The notes under the pieces: generated by a model
The model's input: only the letters and a program-made list of their open reading frames with translations
Told to the model about the DNA's origin: nothing
Database searches by the model: none
Shown: piece after piece, positions 14,664-23,437 of the stretch
Layout of the letters: the number at the start of each line of letters is the position of its first letter
How positions within the stretch are numbered: position 1 is the first letter of the stretch
Program-made: the position numbers and the translations under genes
From: Thermoanaerobaculales bacterium
GTDB taxonomy: Bacteria; Acidobacteriota; Thermoanaerobaculia; Thermoanaerobaculales; Sulfomarinibacteraceae
Reading direction: 5' to 3'
Assembly (NCBI GenBank): GCA_025456145.1
Contig: JALOLD010000002.1
Span: 125,549-173,498 of the forward strand
DNA: 47,950 nt

Positions 14664-17285
14664 GTGATCGGTCGGACCGTCTCGCACTACGAGATCCTCG
14701 AGGAGATCGGCGGCGGCGGGATGGGGGTCGTCTACAAGGCGCGCGACACCCGGCTCGACCGGCTCGTCGCCCTCAAGTTCCTGCCCGCCGAGTGGCGCCG
14801 CGACGCGGTCGCCCGCGAGCGTTTCGTCCGCGAGGCGCGGGCCGCCTCGGCGATCGACCACCCGCACATCGGCACCGTCCACGACATCGGCGAGACCGAG
14901 GACGGCCGGATGTACATCGCGATGGCCTACTACCCGGGCCAGACCCTGACCCGGCGGATCGGGTCGGGCCCCCTGCCCATCGAGACCGCACTCGCCATCG
15001 CCGCCCAGGCGGCCGAGGCCCTCGCGGCGGCCCATGACGCGGGGATCGTCCACCGGGACATCAAGCCGGCCAACATCCTGCTCGACAGCCGCCACCAGGT
15101 CAAGCTCGTCGACTTCGGGCTCGCCAAGCTCGGCGGGGGCGGCGGAGTCACCCGCACCGGGCTCGCCGTGGGGACGCCGGCCTACATGTCCCCCGAGCAG
15201 GCCGAGGGCCGGCCGCTCGACCACCGGACCGACCTGTGGTCCCTCGGCGCGGTGCTCTACGAGATGCTCGCCGGGCTGCGCGCCTTCTCCGGCGACTCCG
15301 ACCACGCGGTGATGTACTCGGTGATCCACGGGCGGCCGACCCCGCTCGCCGAGCTGCGGCCCGACCTTCCCGGCGAGATCGTGGCGATCGTCGACCGCTG
15401 CCTCGCCAAGGACCCCGAGCGGCGCTACCCGAACGCCTCCGAGCTGCTCCGCGATCTGCGGCGGGCGCGCGGCGACTCGCCGTCGGGGGACCCGACGATC
15501 GCCATCCCGCCGGGCGGCGGGCCCCGGCGTCGGGGTCTGGCGTGGGCCGCGGCGGCCGGTGCGACGGCGCTCGTCGCCATCACGGCGGCCGGTCTGTGGC
15601 GGCTCGCCGTCGACCACGCGCCGCCGCTGCCGGCCGACAAGACCCTCGTCGTGCTCCCCTTCACCCCGACCGACCCGAGCCCGGCCGCCCTCGCCCTGTG
15701 CGACGGGCTGCTCGAGCAGGTGACCCGGACCCTCGGCGGGATGCGCCGGTTCCACGACAGCCTGACGGTGATCCCGGCGCCGGTCGTTCGGTCCGAGCGG
15801 GTGACCGACGCCAACGGCGCGCTCGTCGCCTTCGGCGCCAACCTCGCGGTGAGCGGCTCGGTCGAGTCCGATGGCGGCGGGGTGCTGCGGATCCTCCTCG
15901 AGCTGGTCGACACCCGCGCCGGCCGGGCGATCCGCCGCCGCACCGTGCCCTGGGCGGTCGGTCAGGGAACGACCCTCCAGGCCGCGCTGACCGACGCCCT
16001 CGCCGAGATGCTCGAGCTCGAGCTCGACGAGCCGACCCGGACCGCGGTCGCGACCGGCGGCACCCGCGATCGCGAGGCCCAGGCGCTCTACATGCAGGCG
16101 GCCGGCGAGCTGGCGCCCGAGTCCTCGGTCGAGGCTCTCGACCGCGCGATCGGCATGCTCCGCCAGGCCCTCGAGTACGACCCGTCCTTCGCCCTCGCCC
16201 GGGTCGGTCTCGCCGAGGCCTGCCGCCGCCGCGCCGATCTGACCGGCGAGCCGACCTGGGCCCGGGCCGCCCTCATCTATGCCCGGGCGGCGGCCGACGA
16301 CGCGCCACGGCTGCCCTCGGCGCAGCTCGTGCTCGGCCGGGTGCTGGTTGACGCCGGGGCGACCGCCGAGGGGCTCGAGAAGATCGACCTGGCGATCGAG
16401 CTCGACCCGCTCAACGTCGAGGCCCTGCGCGCCCGCGCCCTGGTGCTGGTCGAGGTCGGCGACCGCGGCGCCGCGCGGGCGTCGTTCGACGAGGCGATCA
16501 CGATCCGGCCCGACGACTGGTTGACCGTGCTCGCGGCGGGCAGCTTCTTCTACGACGGGCTCGACCTCGAGACCGCGGTCGGCTACTACCGGCGGCTGAC
16601 CGAGCTGCGGCCGGCCGCGGCGACCGCCTGGAGCAACCTCGGCGCGGCGCTGTTCCGCGGCGGCGACCCGGCCGGCGCGCGGGCCGCCCTCGAGCGGTCG
16701 CTGGCGATCGGCCCGACCTACGAGGCGCTGTCCAACCTCGCCACCCTCGAGTTCTACGAAGCGCGGTTCGCCGAGGCGGTGACCGGCTACGAGCAGGCCC
16801 TCGCGATCGACGACCGCGACTTCATGGTGTGGAACAACCTGGCCGAGAGCCTGCGCTTCTCGGGCGCCCCGTCAGACCGGGTCGCGGCGGCCTACCGGCG
16901 AGCCGGCGAGCTCGCCGAGCCCGCGCTCGCCCGGGCGCCCGACGACCACGCGCTGCGGCTCGTCGTGGCGACCGCCTCGGCCGCCGGCGGCGACCGGGCG
17001 CGGGCCCGCGAGCTCGCCGACCAGGTCCACGCCGCCGGGGTCGACGACCCGGTCCTGTGCTTCATCCTCGCCGCCGTCGAGGAGGACCTCGGCGAACGGG
17101 GCCGCGCCCTCGAGCTGCTCGACCGGGCGGTCGGCGGCGGCTTCCCGGCGGCGGAGGTCATGGCCTATCCGGGGTTCGAGGCACTGCGGCGCGACCCCGG
17201 TTTCCAGACCCTGGCGCGACGGTGGGCCGCGACCCGGCCGCCCGCTGACCACGAACCCGGATCGAGCAAGGAGGACGCTTCATGA
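14664..17285 (+). CDS. Membrane Ser/Thr protein kinase with TPR repeats
   Basis: An 873-residue Hanks-type kinase. Kinase domain about residues 9-265: Gly-rich loop IGGGGMGVVY, ATP-binding K38 (VALKF), catalytic HRD at 130-132 (IVHRDIKPANILL), DFG at D150 and GTPAYMSPEQ. A membrane helix follows at about 293-313, so the rest should lie outside. About 325-440 resemble a TolB/FlgO-like N-terminal domain (LVVLPFTPTD, then LAVSGSVESDGGGVLRILLELVD). From about 470 there are tandem TPRs (EALDRAIGMLRQALEYDPSFALARVGLAEA and others). The GTG start has GGAGG 6 nt upstream. The stop overlaps the next ATG (ATGA), so the kinase and the small downstream protein are co-translated. Confidence 0.88.
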   Translation: MIGRTVSHYEILEEIGGGGMGVVYKARDTRLDRLVALKFLPAEWRRDAVARERFVREARAASAIDHPHIGTVHDIGETEDGRMYIAMAYYPGQTLTRRIGSGPLPIETALAIAAQAAEALAAAHDAGIVHRDIKPANILLDSRHQVKLVDFGLAKLGGGGGVTRTGLAVGTPAYMSPEQAEGRPLDHRTDLWSLGAVLYEMLAGLRAFSGDSDHAVMYSVIHGRPTPLAELRPDLPGEIVAIVDRCLAKDPERRYPNASELLRDLRRARGDSPSGDPTIAIPPGGGPRRRGLAWAAAAGATALVAITAAGLWRLAVDHAPPLPADKTLVVLPFTPTDPSPAALALCDGLLEQVTRTLGGMRRFHDSLTVIPAPVVRSERVTDANGALVAFGANLAVSGSVESDGGGVLRILLELVDTRAGRAIRRRTVPWAVGQGTTLQAALTDALAEMLELELDEPTRTAVATGGTRDREAQALYMQAAGELAPESSVEALDRAIGMLRQALEYDPSFALARVGLAEACRRRADLTGEPTWARAALIYARAAADDAPRLPSAQLVLGRVLVDAGATAEGLEKIDLAIELDPLNVEALRARALVLVEVGDRGAARASFDEAITIRPDDWLTVLAAGSFFYDGLDLETAVGYYRRLTELRPAAATAWSNLGAALFRGGDPAGARAALERSLAIGPTYEALSNLATLEFYEARFAEAVTGYEQALAIDDRDFMVWNNLAESLRFSGAPSDRVAAAYRRAGELAEPALARAPDDHALRLVVATASAAGGDRARARELADQVHAAGVDDPVLCFILAAVEEDLGERGRALELLDRAVGGGFPAAEVMAYPGFEALRRDPGFQTLARRWAATRPPADHEPGSSKEDAS

Positions 17286-17638
17286 TCGCCACGGCCAGCT
17301 TCACCATCACGATTCGCAAGGACGAGGAATTCGAGGTCGACCCGGTGCTCGCCGAGGTGCTCGGCGGCTCGACCGTGGTGTTCGCCGCGGTCGACGTCAC
17401 GGCCAAGGTCTACATCCCGGCCCCGGTGCTCATCCCGATCGGCGCCGCCAAGGCCGCGGTCGGCGCGGCGGCCGGCGACGAGCTGATCTTCGAGGTCGCC
17501 CCGGGCAAGCCGATGGAGTTCCAGGCGGTCGACGAGAACGCGCTGCTCGAGTACTTCGTCACCCGTCAGGTGTTCGGCGGCTTCACCGAGGCGGTCGCCA
17601 TCCCGCCCCAGATGATCATCAAGAAGCTCAACCGCTGA
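17282..17638 (+). CDS. Small protein of unknown function, translationally coupled to the kinase
   Basis: A 118-residue protein with no family I recognise. It has no signal peptide. The pattern is mostly beta-strand: ASFTITIRKDEEFEVDP, STVVFAAVDVTAKVYIP, then a Gly/Ala-rich turn (IGAAKAAVGAAAGDELIFEV), and a C-terminal AVAIPPQMIIKKLNR. The start overlaps the kinase stop by 4 nt and has GGAGG upstream, so its amount should match the kinase. It could be a substrate, adaptor or regulator of the kinase; this rests on coupling only. Confidence 0.7.
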   Translation: MIATASFTITIRKDEEFEVDPVLAEVLGGSTVVFAAVDVTAKVYIPAPVLIPIGAAKAAVGAAAGDELIFEVAPGKPMEFQAVDENALLEYFVTRQVFGGFTEAVAIPPQMIIKKLNR

Positions 17639-17706
17639 GCGGAGGTCGGGTCGGCCCGAGCTCCCGGCTCCCGACCGCTCCCCGGGCGGGCGGCTGAGGG
17701 ATTCGC

Positions 17707-17712
17707 TACAAT
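17707..17712 (+). promoter_or_regulatory. -10 box TACAAT upstream of elbB
   Basis: TACAAT, 32 nt upstream of the elbB ATG. A GGAGG Shine-Dalgarno (17734-17738) lies 6 nt before the start, so this transcript has a normal short leader. Confidence 0.5.
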
Positions 17713-17744
17713 TCGAGCCGACAACGACGGATCGGAGGGATCCC

Positions 17745-18404
17745 ATGGCGAAGAAGGTCGGGGTCGTCCTGTCGGGCTGCGGGGTGTTCGACGGCGCCGA
17801 GATCCACGAGTCGGTGATCACCTTGCTCGCCCTCGATCGCGCCGGCGCCGAGATCGTGGTGTGCGCGCCCGACGTCGACCAGATGCACGTCGTCAACCAC
17901 CACACCGGCAAGGTCGCGGCGGGCGAGCGCCGCAACGTCCGGGTCGAGGCGGCGCGGATCGCCCGCGGGCCGGTGGCGGACGTCGCCGAGGTCGACGCCT
18001 CGTCGCTCGACGCCCTGATCCTGCCCGGCGGCTTCGGGGCCGCCAAGAACCTCTGCACCTTCGCCGTCGACGGCGCCTCGTGCACCGTCGACCCCGGGGT
18101 CGCCGCGCTGGTCCGTGCGATGCACGCGCAGCGCAAGCCGATCGCCGCGGTCTGCATCGCGCCGGCGCTGCTCGCCCGGGTGCTCGGCGAGGAGGGCCCG
18201 CAGCTGACCATCGGCACCGATCCGGGGACCGCGTCGGCGCTCGAGGCGATGGGCGCGGCCCACGTCAGCTGCCCGGTCGACGAGATGGTGATCGACCGCG
18301 ACCGCAAGCTCGTCACCAGCCCGGCCTACATGCTCGCCGGGCGGATCTCCGAGGCCGCCGAGGGGATCGAGAAGACGGTCAAGGCGCTCCTCGAGCTCGC
18401 CTGA
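17745..18404 (+). CDS. elbB: ElbB, isoprenoid biosynthesis glyoxalase (DJ-1/PfpI superfamily)
   Basis: A 219-residue protein of the ElbB (enhancing lycopene biosynthesis protein 2) family. Diagnostic blocks: VVLSGCGVFDGAEIHESV (about 7-24), MHVVNHHTGKV, ALILPGGFGAAKNLCTFA (about 90-107), and the nucleophile-elbow cysteine C137 in AAVCIAPALLARV. ElbB proteins are Class I glutamine-amidotransferase-like and show weak glyoxalase activity; the effect on isoprenoids is known from overexpression work. A TACAAT box and strong Shine-Dalgarno mark its own promoter. It ends only 13 bp from the convergent RNase gene. Confidence 0.92.
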   Translation: MAKKVGVVLSGCGVFDGAEIHESVITLLALDRAGAEIVVCAPDVDQMHVVNHHTGKVAAGERRNVRVEAARIARGPVADVAEVDASSLDALILPGGFGAAKNLCTFAVDGASCTVDPGVAALVRAMHAQRKPIAAVCIAPALLARVLGEEGPQLTIGTDPGTASALEAMGAAHVSCPVDEMVIDRDRKLVTSPAYMLAGRISEAAEGIEKTVKALLELA

Positions 18405-18417
18405 CCGCCACCCGGGG

Positions 18418-20553
18418 TCAATAGGCGTACGGGTCGGGCCCGGCGGGCTCGGGCGCGGCGGGTGCCGGCGCGGTCTCGGTCTCGTGGGTCTCGCCCTCGT
18501 GGGTCTCGCCCCCCGCCTCCTGGGCCGCGCCGTCCTTCTTCTTGTGCCGCTTGCGGCCGCCCCGCCGCTTCCTCTTGGCCTTGCGCTCGCCCCCGTCGGC
18601 CGCCGCCGCGGGCTCGCCGTCGCCGTCGGCGGCCTCCGCGTGGTCGTCGGCCTCCGCGACAGGCGCCTCGGTCGCCGCCTCCTGGGCCGCGCCGTTCTTC
18701 TTCTTGTGCCGCTTGCGGCCGCCGCGCCGCTTCTTCTTGGCCGGCCGATCGCCGTCGGCCGCGCCGTCGGTCTCGGCCGGCGGCTCGCCGTCGCCGCCCT
18801 CCGCCTCCGGCTGTTCGGCGGCCGCCTCGCCCGCGTCATCCGGCGCCTCGGCGAGGGCCTCCGCGCCCGCGCCGGCCTTGCGGTGCTTGCGGCCGCCCCG
18901 CCGCCGTTTGCGGCCGCTCTTCTCGGTCTTCCCGGGCTGGTCGGTGGGAGGCTCGTCGTCGTCCTCCTCGTCGTCCTCCGTCGCGGCCTCGCCCGGACCC
19001 GACCGGGGCCGGATCCCGTCGGCGAGATCGGCGGCGCTCACCGCGGCGGCGTCGGCCGCCCTCGGCGCGGCGGCCGCCGAGCGCTCGGTCCACTCGATCC
19101 GCTCCTCGGCGCGGTGCAACGCGGTCGCGGCGATGATCTCGACCTTGATGTCGAACTCGCGCTCGAGGTCCGAGATCTCCCGGCGCAGGTCGTTCTGCAG
19201 CGAGTCGGCGAGCTCGGGGTGGAGCGACACCCGGACCCGCTCGAGCCGGCCGGTCACCGCCCGGGTCTCGATCCGGCGCAGGATGCTCAAGCCGATCAGC
19301 TCGGGGCTGGCGATGGTCCCGGCGCCGCTGCAGGTCGGGCACGGGCGGTGGGTGCGCAGCTGGAGCGCCTTCTTGAGCCGCTGTCGGTTGATCTCGAGCA
19401 GGCCGTTGGCCGACAGCCGGCTCGTCGTGTGCTTGGCCTTGTCGTCCTTCATCGCGTCGCGCATCGCCTTCTCGACGCTCGCCCGGTGCTTCGAGCTGCG
19501 CATGTCGATGAAGTCGACGACCACCAGCCCGCCGATGTCGCGCATCCGCAGCTGGCGGGCGACCTCCCTGGCCGCCTCGAGGTTGGTGGCGCGGGCGGTC
19601 TCCTCCTGGTTGGCGCCGCGGGTGGCGCGGCCCGAGTTGACGTCGATCGCGGTCAGCGCCTCGGTACCGTCGATGACGATCGAGCCCCCCGACGGCAGCT
19701 CGACCTTGCGCAGGTAGATCTTCTCGATCTGGTCCTCGAGCTCGAAGCGGCTGAACAGCGGCAGCCTCTCGGCGTACAGCGTGAGGGTGGCGCGGGCCCG
19801 CGGCATGAAGGTCTGCATGAAGCCCTGGGCCTTGGCGAAGGCCGCCTCGTCGTCGACCCAGATCTCGTCGACCGTGCTGTCGACCGAGTCGCGCAGCGCC
19901 TGGACGATGAGGTCCTGGTCGGTGTAGAGCAGCCGCGGCCCCTTGCCGGAGTCGGCCCGCTCGCGGATCATCTTCCACAGCCGGAGCAGGGCGTTGGCGT
20001 CGCGGTTGAGCGAGCGCTGGGGCTGGTCGAAGGCGTTGGTCCGGGCGATCACCCCGCACCCCTCGGGCAGCTCGAGCCGGTCGATCCGCTCGCGGATCAC
20101 CTTGCGCTCGGCCTCGTCCTCGACCTTGCGCGACACGCCGCGGACGCCGTCGAGGGGCATCAGCACCAGGTACCGGCCGGCGATGCTGAGGTTCGAGGTG
20201 ACCAGCGCGCCCTTGTGGCCGACCGCGTCGCGCACCACCTGGACGAGGATCGGGCGGTTGCGCTCGAGGGTCTGGTCGATGCGCGGGTGCTTGACCTCGG
20301 CCCCGACCTTGCGGTGGAAGGCGGCGGGCACGACGTCGTCGGCCCGCAGCAGCCCGTCGCGCTCGGCGCCGAAGTCGACGAAGGCGGCGTCGAGCGAGGG
20401 CTGGATGTTGGCCACGGTGCCGCGGTAGATGTTGCCGCGGCGCAGCCCCGAGTCGGTGGCCGCCACCTCGTAGCTGTCGAGGGTGGTTCCGTTGACGATG
20501 GCGATGCGCACCTCGTCGGCGCGCTGGGCGTTGATGAGCATTCGACGGGTCAC
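18418..20553 (-). CDS. Ribonuclease E/G with basic repeat C-terminal tail
   Basis: A 711-residue endoribonuclease of the RNase E/G family. S1 domain about 38-120; DNase-I-like catalytic domain with Mg2+ ligands D304 (AIDVNSGRATRG) and D347 (VVVDFIDM); zinc-link Cys C405 and C408 (CPTCSG). It initiates mRNA decay and matures rRNA. The tail (about 500-711) is disordered, alternating acidic Ala/Glu/Asp stretches with three basic blocks (RKRRRGGRKHRK; KKKRRGGRKRHKKK; KRKRRGGRKRHKKK) that probably bind RNA. Two blocks are near-identical at DNA level 172 bp apart. The start is GTG 20553, with GGAGAG 6 nt upstream; an in-frame ATG four codons later is possible. It is shorter than E. coli RNase E and longer than RNase G. 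Confidence 0.92.
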   Translation of the reverse strand: MTRRMLINAQRADEVRIAIVNGTTLDSYEVAATDSGLRRGNIYRGTVANIQPSLDAAFVDFGAERDGLLRADDVVPAAFHRKVGAEVKHPRIDQTLERNRPILVQVVRDAVGHKGALVTSNLSIAGRYLVLMPLDGVRGVSRKVEDEAERKVIRERIDRLELPEGCGVIARTNAFDQPQRSLNRDANALLRLWKMIRERADSGKGPRLLYTDQDLIVQALRDSVDSTVDEIWVDDEAAFAKAQGFMQTFMPRARATLTLYAERLPLFSRFELEDQIEKIYLRKVELPSGGSIVIDGTEALTAIDVNSGRATRGANQEETARATNLEAAREVARQLRMRDIGGLVVVDFIDMRSSKHRASVEKAMRDAMKDDKAKHTTSRLSANGLLEINRQRLKKALQLRTHRPCPTCSGAGTIASPELIGLSILRRIETRAVTGRLERVRVSLHPELADSLQNDLRREISDLEREFDIKVEIIAATALHRAEERIEWTERSAAAAPRAADAAAVSAADLADGIRPRSGPGEAATEDDEEDDDEPPTDQPGKTEKSGRKRRRGGRKHRKAGAGAEALAEAPDDAGEAAAEQPEAEGGDGEPPAETDGAADGDRPAKKKRRGGRKRHKKKNGAAQEAATEAPVAEADDHAEAADGDGEPAAAADGGERKAKRKRRGGRKRHKKKDGAAQEAGGETHEGETHETETAPAPAAPEPAGPDPYAY
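18520..18750. repeat. Imperfect direct repeat inside the RNase E/G tail
   Basis: Two near-identical stretches of more than 40 nt, starting about 18524 and 18690 (offset 172 bp), encode the two most similar KKRRGGRKRHKKK-type basic blocks. A third, more diverged copy is near 18870-18920. DNA-level similarity implies recent duplication within the gene. Confidence 0.65.
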
Positions 20554-21085
20554 GGGCTCTCCGGATGGGTGACGGACCCGGCTGTATCCGCGGGTCCGCT
20601 ATGTCGCTGTGATTGGCTGCTTTCCATCACGCGCGCCCAGGGTAGCACCGATCGGGCCCGAAGGCGGCATCGTGGCGATCGTCGAACCCCCTCTCCCGCG
20701 TGCTCGTCGGTGATGGCGCGGGGTGAGACAGAGTCGGCGGAGGTTGTCGGCGCCGGGTATACCGTCACTCGGTTACGACCCGCGACCCACTGCTCCGCAC
20801 AGGGCACCATGTGGGAGCTACGATGCGATGGGAAACCTCCAGGTCACCGAGCTCGACACGACCCTCGCGGACCCCGACACCTGTTCTGACGCCCTGTGGA
20901 AAGCCGGCGAGGCCGCCATCCCACAAGCCTTGAAAAACCCTCCGGGTCTTCCCCAGTCTCACAGCCTCGACGACGAGCTCGCAGCCTCTGATTTCTATAG
21001 AAACACTATTCACTGGAGGTGCTATTCTCATCTTCGACGGACCGAGCGCTCAGTCGGTGTCGTCGTGTCCGTCGCGGGAGGAATC
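20554..21085. other. 532-bp intergenic region with AT-rich palindrome
   Basis: It lies between the divergent RNase E/G gene and the beta-helix gene. The beta-helix reading frame stays open across most of this gap, but the upstream residues look non-native and the true start at 21086 has a Shine-Dalgarno and signal peptide. A locally AT-rich stretch at 20990-21028 holds the perfect 12-bp palindrome TTTCTATAGAAA (20992-21003) and repeated CTATTC, and is the likely promoter. No RNA gene was recognised. Confidence 0.45.
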
Positions 21086-22954
21086 ATGGGTCGATGGCAG
21101 CGCTTCGTCTGGGTGTCGACTTGGATTCTCGCCATCGCGGCCCAAGGCACGGCCGCGCCCGAGCTGGGGCCGCGGACGCCCCCCGACCTCCACTTGACGA
21201 TCTGGCCCGACGCCACCGAGCTCACCATCGGTGACACTTACCGAGCCACGGTCAGAGTCATCAACCAGGGATCGGCGACCGCCGCGGCACCGATCGAGAT
21301 TGTCATGTGGGGGTCGTTCAAGTCGCTCAGCGGTCTCACCGTCACGCCGAGCGACTCCGGCAGCTGCGCGCCCGTCGACTCCGACTGGGTGTGCACCTTC
21401 CCAAACCCGCTGCTCACCGGATACAACAATGAGGTCGTCATCGACGGCGTCACCAACGCTCTCGCCGACGTCGTCGTCTACGCCCTGGCGACCGCGGCGA
21501 ACGGAGATCTCAACCCCGCCGACAACTACGCTTCCGCGACTACCCCCGTGACTCCCGGCGTTGGCATGGAGTTCCTTGTCACCTCGACCGTCGACGACGT
21601 CGACGCCCTGCCCGGCGACGGGCTGTGCGCCAGCCCCGGCGGTCTGTGTACCCTGCGCGCCGCGATCATGGAGTCCAACGCCCTCGCGGGCCCGAACATC
21701 GTGACCATCATGGTCGCCGGCACCCTCACCGTGGACCAGGTCGTGGGCATCACCGCAGACCTGACCCTGCGCACGGGTCTCGCCGACAACGCGGTGATCA
21801 GCGGCGGCGACCTGCACCAGATCTTCGTCGTCGGCGGCGGCGCATTCCCGAACCTCGCCTTCCAGGGCCTCGACCTGGTCCACGGCAACGGCAGCTTCGC
21901 AGGGGCGGTGAACCTCGACGAGGTCGGCGCCGTCAGCTTCGTCGACTGCCGCCTGTCCTACAACGCCGCGAGCGGCGGCGGCGCGATCACCGTCAGAACC
22001 TGGTCGGGCAACCTGTTCTTCGACCTCTGTGCCTTCGCCGACAACAGCTCGACCGTGAGCGGCGCGGCGCTGGCCATCCAGGGCAACCCCCGCGACCAGC
22101 GCGGCACCCTCGACATCCGCCGCACGATCTTCAACAGCAACTTCAGCGGCGCCTCGAGCGAGGGCGGCGGCGCCATCGCCGTGCTCACCACCGACTGGGA
22201 CCTGACGATCAGCGACAGCTCGTTCATCATCAACGGCGACCCGGTCGAAGGCGGCGGCGCCATCGCTTTGAGCGGCAGCTCGCTCGACCCCATCACCGCG
22301 CGCATCGAGCGAACGTGCTTCCTCGACAACTCCGGCGCCAGCGGCGGCGGCGGCGCCATCCTCGCCAGCTGGGTCGAGCTCGAGCTGGTGAACTGCACCC
22401 TGGCGAGCAACACCGCCGGCACCGGCGGCGCCATCAGCGTGAACGGGGGCAGCCTCGCCCTGTCCCAGACCACCCTCACCGCCAACACCGCCTCCTCCAG
22501 CGGCGGCGGCGTGAACGCCGGCGGCGGCGCCGTCACCCTGGCGGCGGCCACCATCCTGAGCGGTAACACGCCGACCAACTGCTCCGGCGCCGCCAGCCTC
22601 GCCGGCGACGCCAACCTCTCCAGCGACGCGAGCTGCACCTTCGTCGGCAGCGGCAACCTGAGCTCGACGCCGGCGCAGCTCGGCCCGGCCAACAGCGCCC
22701 CAGGGGGTCTGGTCTACTACCCGCCCCTGCCCGGTAGTCCGGCCGTCGACTCGGCCGGCGCCGCTCCCTGCCTCGACGCCTTCGACCAGGTGGTGGACGA
22801 CGACATGATCGGGGGCGAACGCCCGCTCGACGGCGACGGCAACGGCAGCGTCGCCTGCGACCGCGGCGCCATCGAGGTGGCCGACGGCGCCCTGATCTTC
22901 GCCGACGGCTTCGAGAGCGGCAACATGAGCGCCTGGTCGAGCCTGGTGAGCTGA
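21086..22954 (+). CDS. Secreted beta-helix (choice-of-anchor Q type) protein with IFADGFESG tag
   Basis: A 622-residue exported protein: signal peptide (about 1-22), a CARDB-like Ig-fold segment (about 30-150, with RATVRVINQGSATAAAPIEI), then a CTLRAAIMESNA block, a variant of the CSLREAIxxAN motif that opens choice-of-anchor Q/parallel beta-helix domains. Repeated GGGAI-type turns (about 270-490) build the right-handed beta-helix. The last 20 residues contain LIFADGFESGNMSAWS, a tag shared with the protein at 32757. GGGAGGA upstream supports ATG 21086. It is probably a surface or extracellular protein; the function is unknown. A paralogue with the same plan lies at 28105-29970. Confidence 0.82.
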   Translation: MGRWQRFVWVSTWILAIAAQGTAAPELGPRTPPDLHLTIWPDATELTIGDTYRATVRVINQGSATAAAPIEIVMWGSFKSLSGLTVTPSDSGSCAPVDSDWVCTFPNPLLTGYNNEVVIDGVTNALADVVVYALATAANGDLNPADNYASATTPVTPGVGMEFLVTSTVDDVDALPGDGLCASPGGLCTLRAAIMESNALAGPNIVTIMVAGTLTVDQVVGITADLTLRTGLADNAVISGGDLHQIFVVGGGAFPNLAFQGLDLVHGNGSFAGAVNLDEVGAVSFVDCRLSYNAASGGGAITVRTWSGNLFFDLCAFADNSSTVSGAALAIQGNPRDQRGTLDIRRTIFNSNFSGASSEGGGAIAVLTTDWDLTISDSSFIINGDPVEGGGAIALSGSSLDPITARIERTCFLDNSGASGGGGAILASWVELELVNCTLASNTAGTGGAISVNGGSLALSQTTLTANTASSSGGGVNAGGGAVTLAAATILSGNTPTNCSGAASLAGDANLSSDASCTFVGSGNLSSTPAQLGPANSAPGGLVYYPPLPGSPAVDSAGAAPCLDAFDQVVDDDMIGGERPLDGDGNGSVACDRGAIEVADGALIFADGFESGNMSAWSSLVS

Positions 22955-23005
22955 GCTCTCGCTCGCAGCCCGCCACCCCGGCCGCACCCGGTCGCCGACT
23001 CCGCC

Positions 23006-23037
23006 CGCGCCGCGTACGCGCCGCGTACGCGCCGTAA
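23006..23037. repeat. 11-bp tandem repeat
   Basis: CGCGCCGCGTA is repeated twice and followed by a partial third copy. It lies just after the beta-helix gene, in a gap without a coding signal. Its meaning is unknown. Confidence 0.5.
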
Positions 23038-23097
23038 CCGTGCCAGGTTTACACATTCACACATGCTCCACAGCGGCTGATTCACTGAGGACGTACA

Positions 23098-23297
23098 ATG
23101 GGGAAAATGAAGATCCGCTTTCATGTGGGCTTTGAGACCGGTGAGCCGCGGATTCACGATCATGGGGGTCTTCGAGGACCAGGCCGAGGAGGTCTTTCTC
23201 AGCGGATTGGGCCAGGACAGAGCGAGCCGACCTCGTGCCGGCCATCCGGGAGCTGATCGCCAAGCACAGCCGGGACGACAACTCCGACGCCCGGTAA
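23098..23297 (+). pseudogene. Frameshifted remnant of a small DUF4258/BrnT-like protein
   Basis: Three reading frames must be joined to give one sensible protein. The frame of ATG 23107 gives MKIRFHVGFETGEPRIHDH, similar to the start of small BrnT-like/DUF4258 proteins. After a run of five G (23164-23168) the match continues in another frame as GVFEDQAEEVFLSGLGQDR. Near 23220-23235 it shifts again, to LVPAIRELIAKHSRDDNSDAR and a TAA at 23295. A run of four G would restore the first join. A TACAAT hexamer at 23094-23099 lies 7 nt before ATG 23107, so transcription may persist. Decay, sequencing error or phase variation are all possible. Family assignment is tentative and from memory. Confidence 0.5.
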
Positions 23298-23437
23298 GCG
23301 CGCCCAAAGAGGCGCCCAGGAAGAGACAGGTGCCGATCACGCGATCATTCACGGTTTCGTTGGGCCTGCTTCGATGGTGGCGAGCCGTTTTCATCCTTCG
23401 TGGTGACGAAGTCGCGTCATGAACCACTGGCACCGAT

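Noticed and set aside
20723..21085. 121-codon N-terminal extension of the beta-helix protein
   Set aside because: The extension would bury the signal peptide; ATG 21086 has a GGGAGGA Shine-Dalgarno and an immediate signal sequence.
21050..23056. 668-codon minus-strand open frame opposite the beta-helix gene
   Set aside because: Val/Gly/Ala/Asp-rich shadow with no motif; the plus-strand frame has a signal peptide, CTLRAAI-type motif and C-terminal tag.
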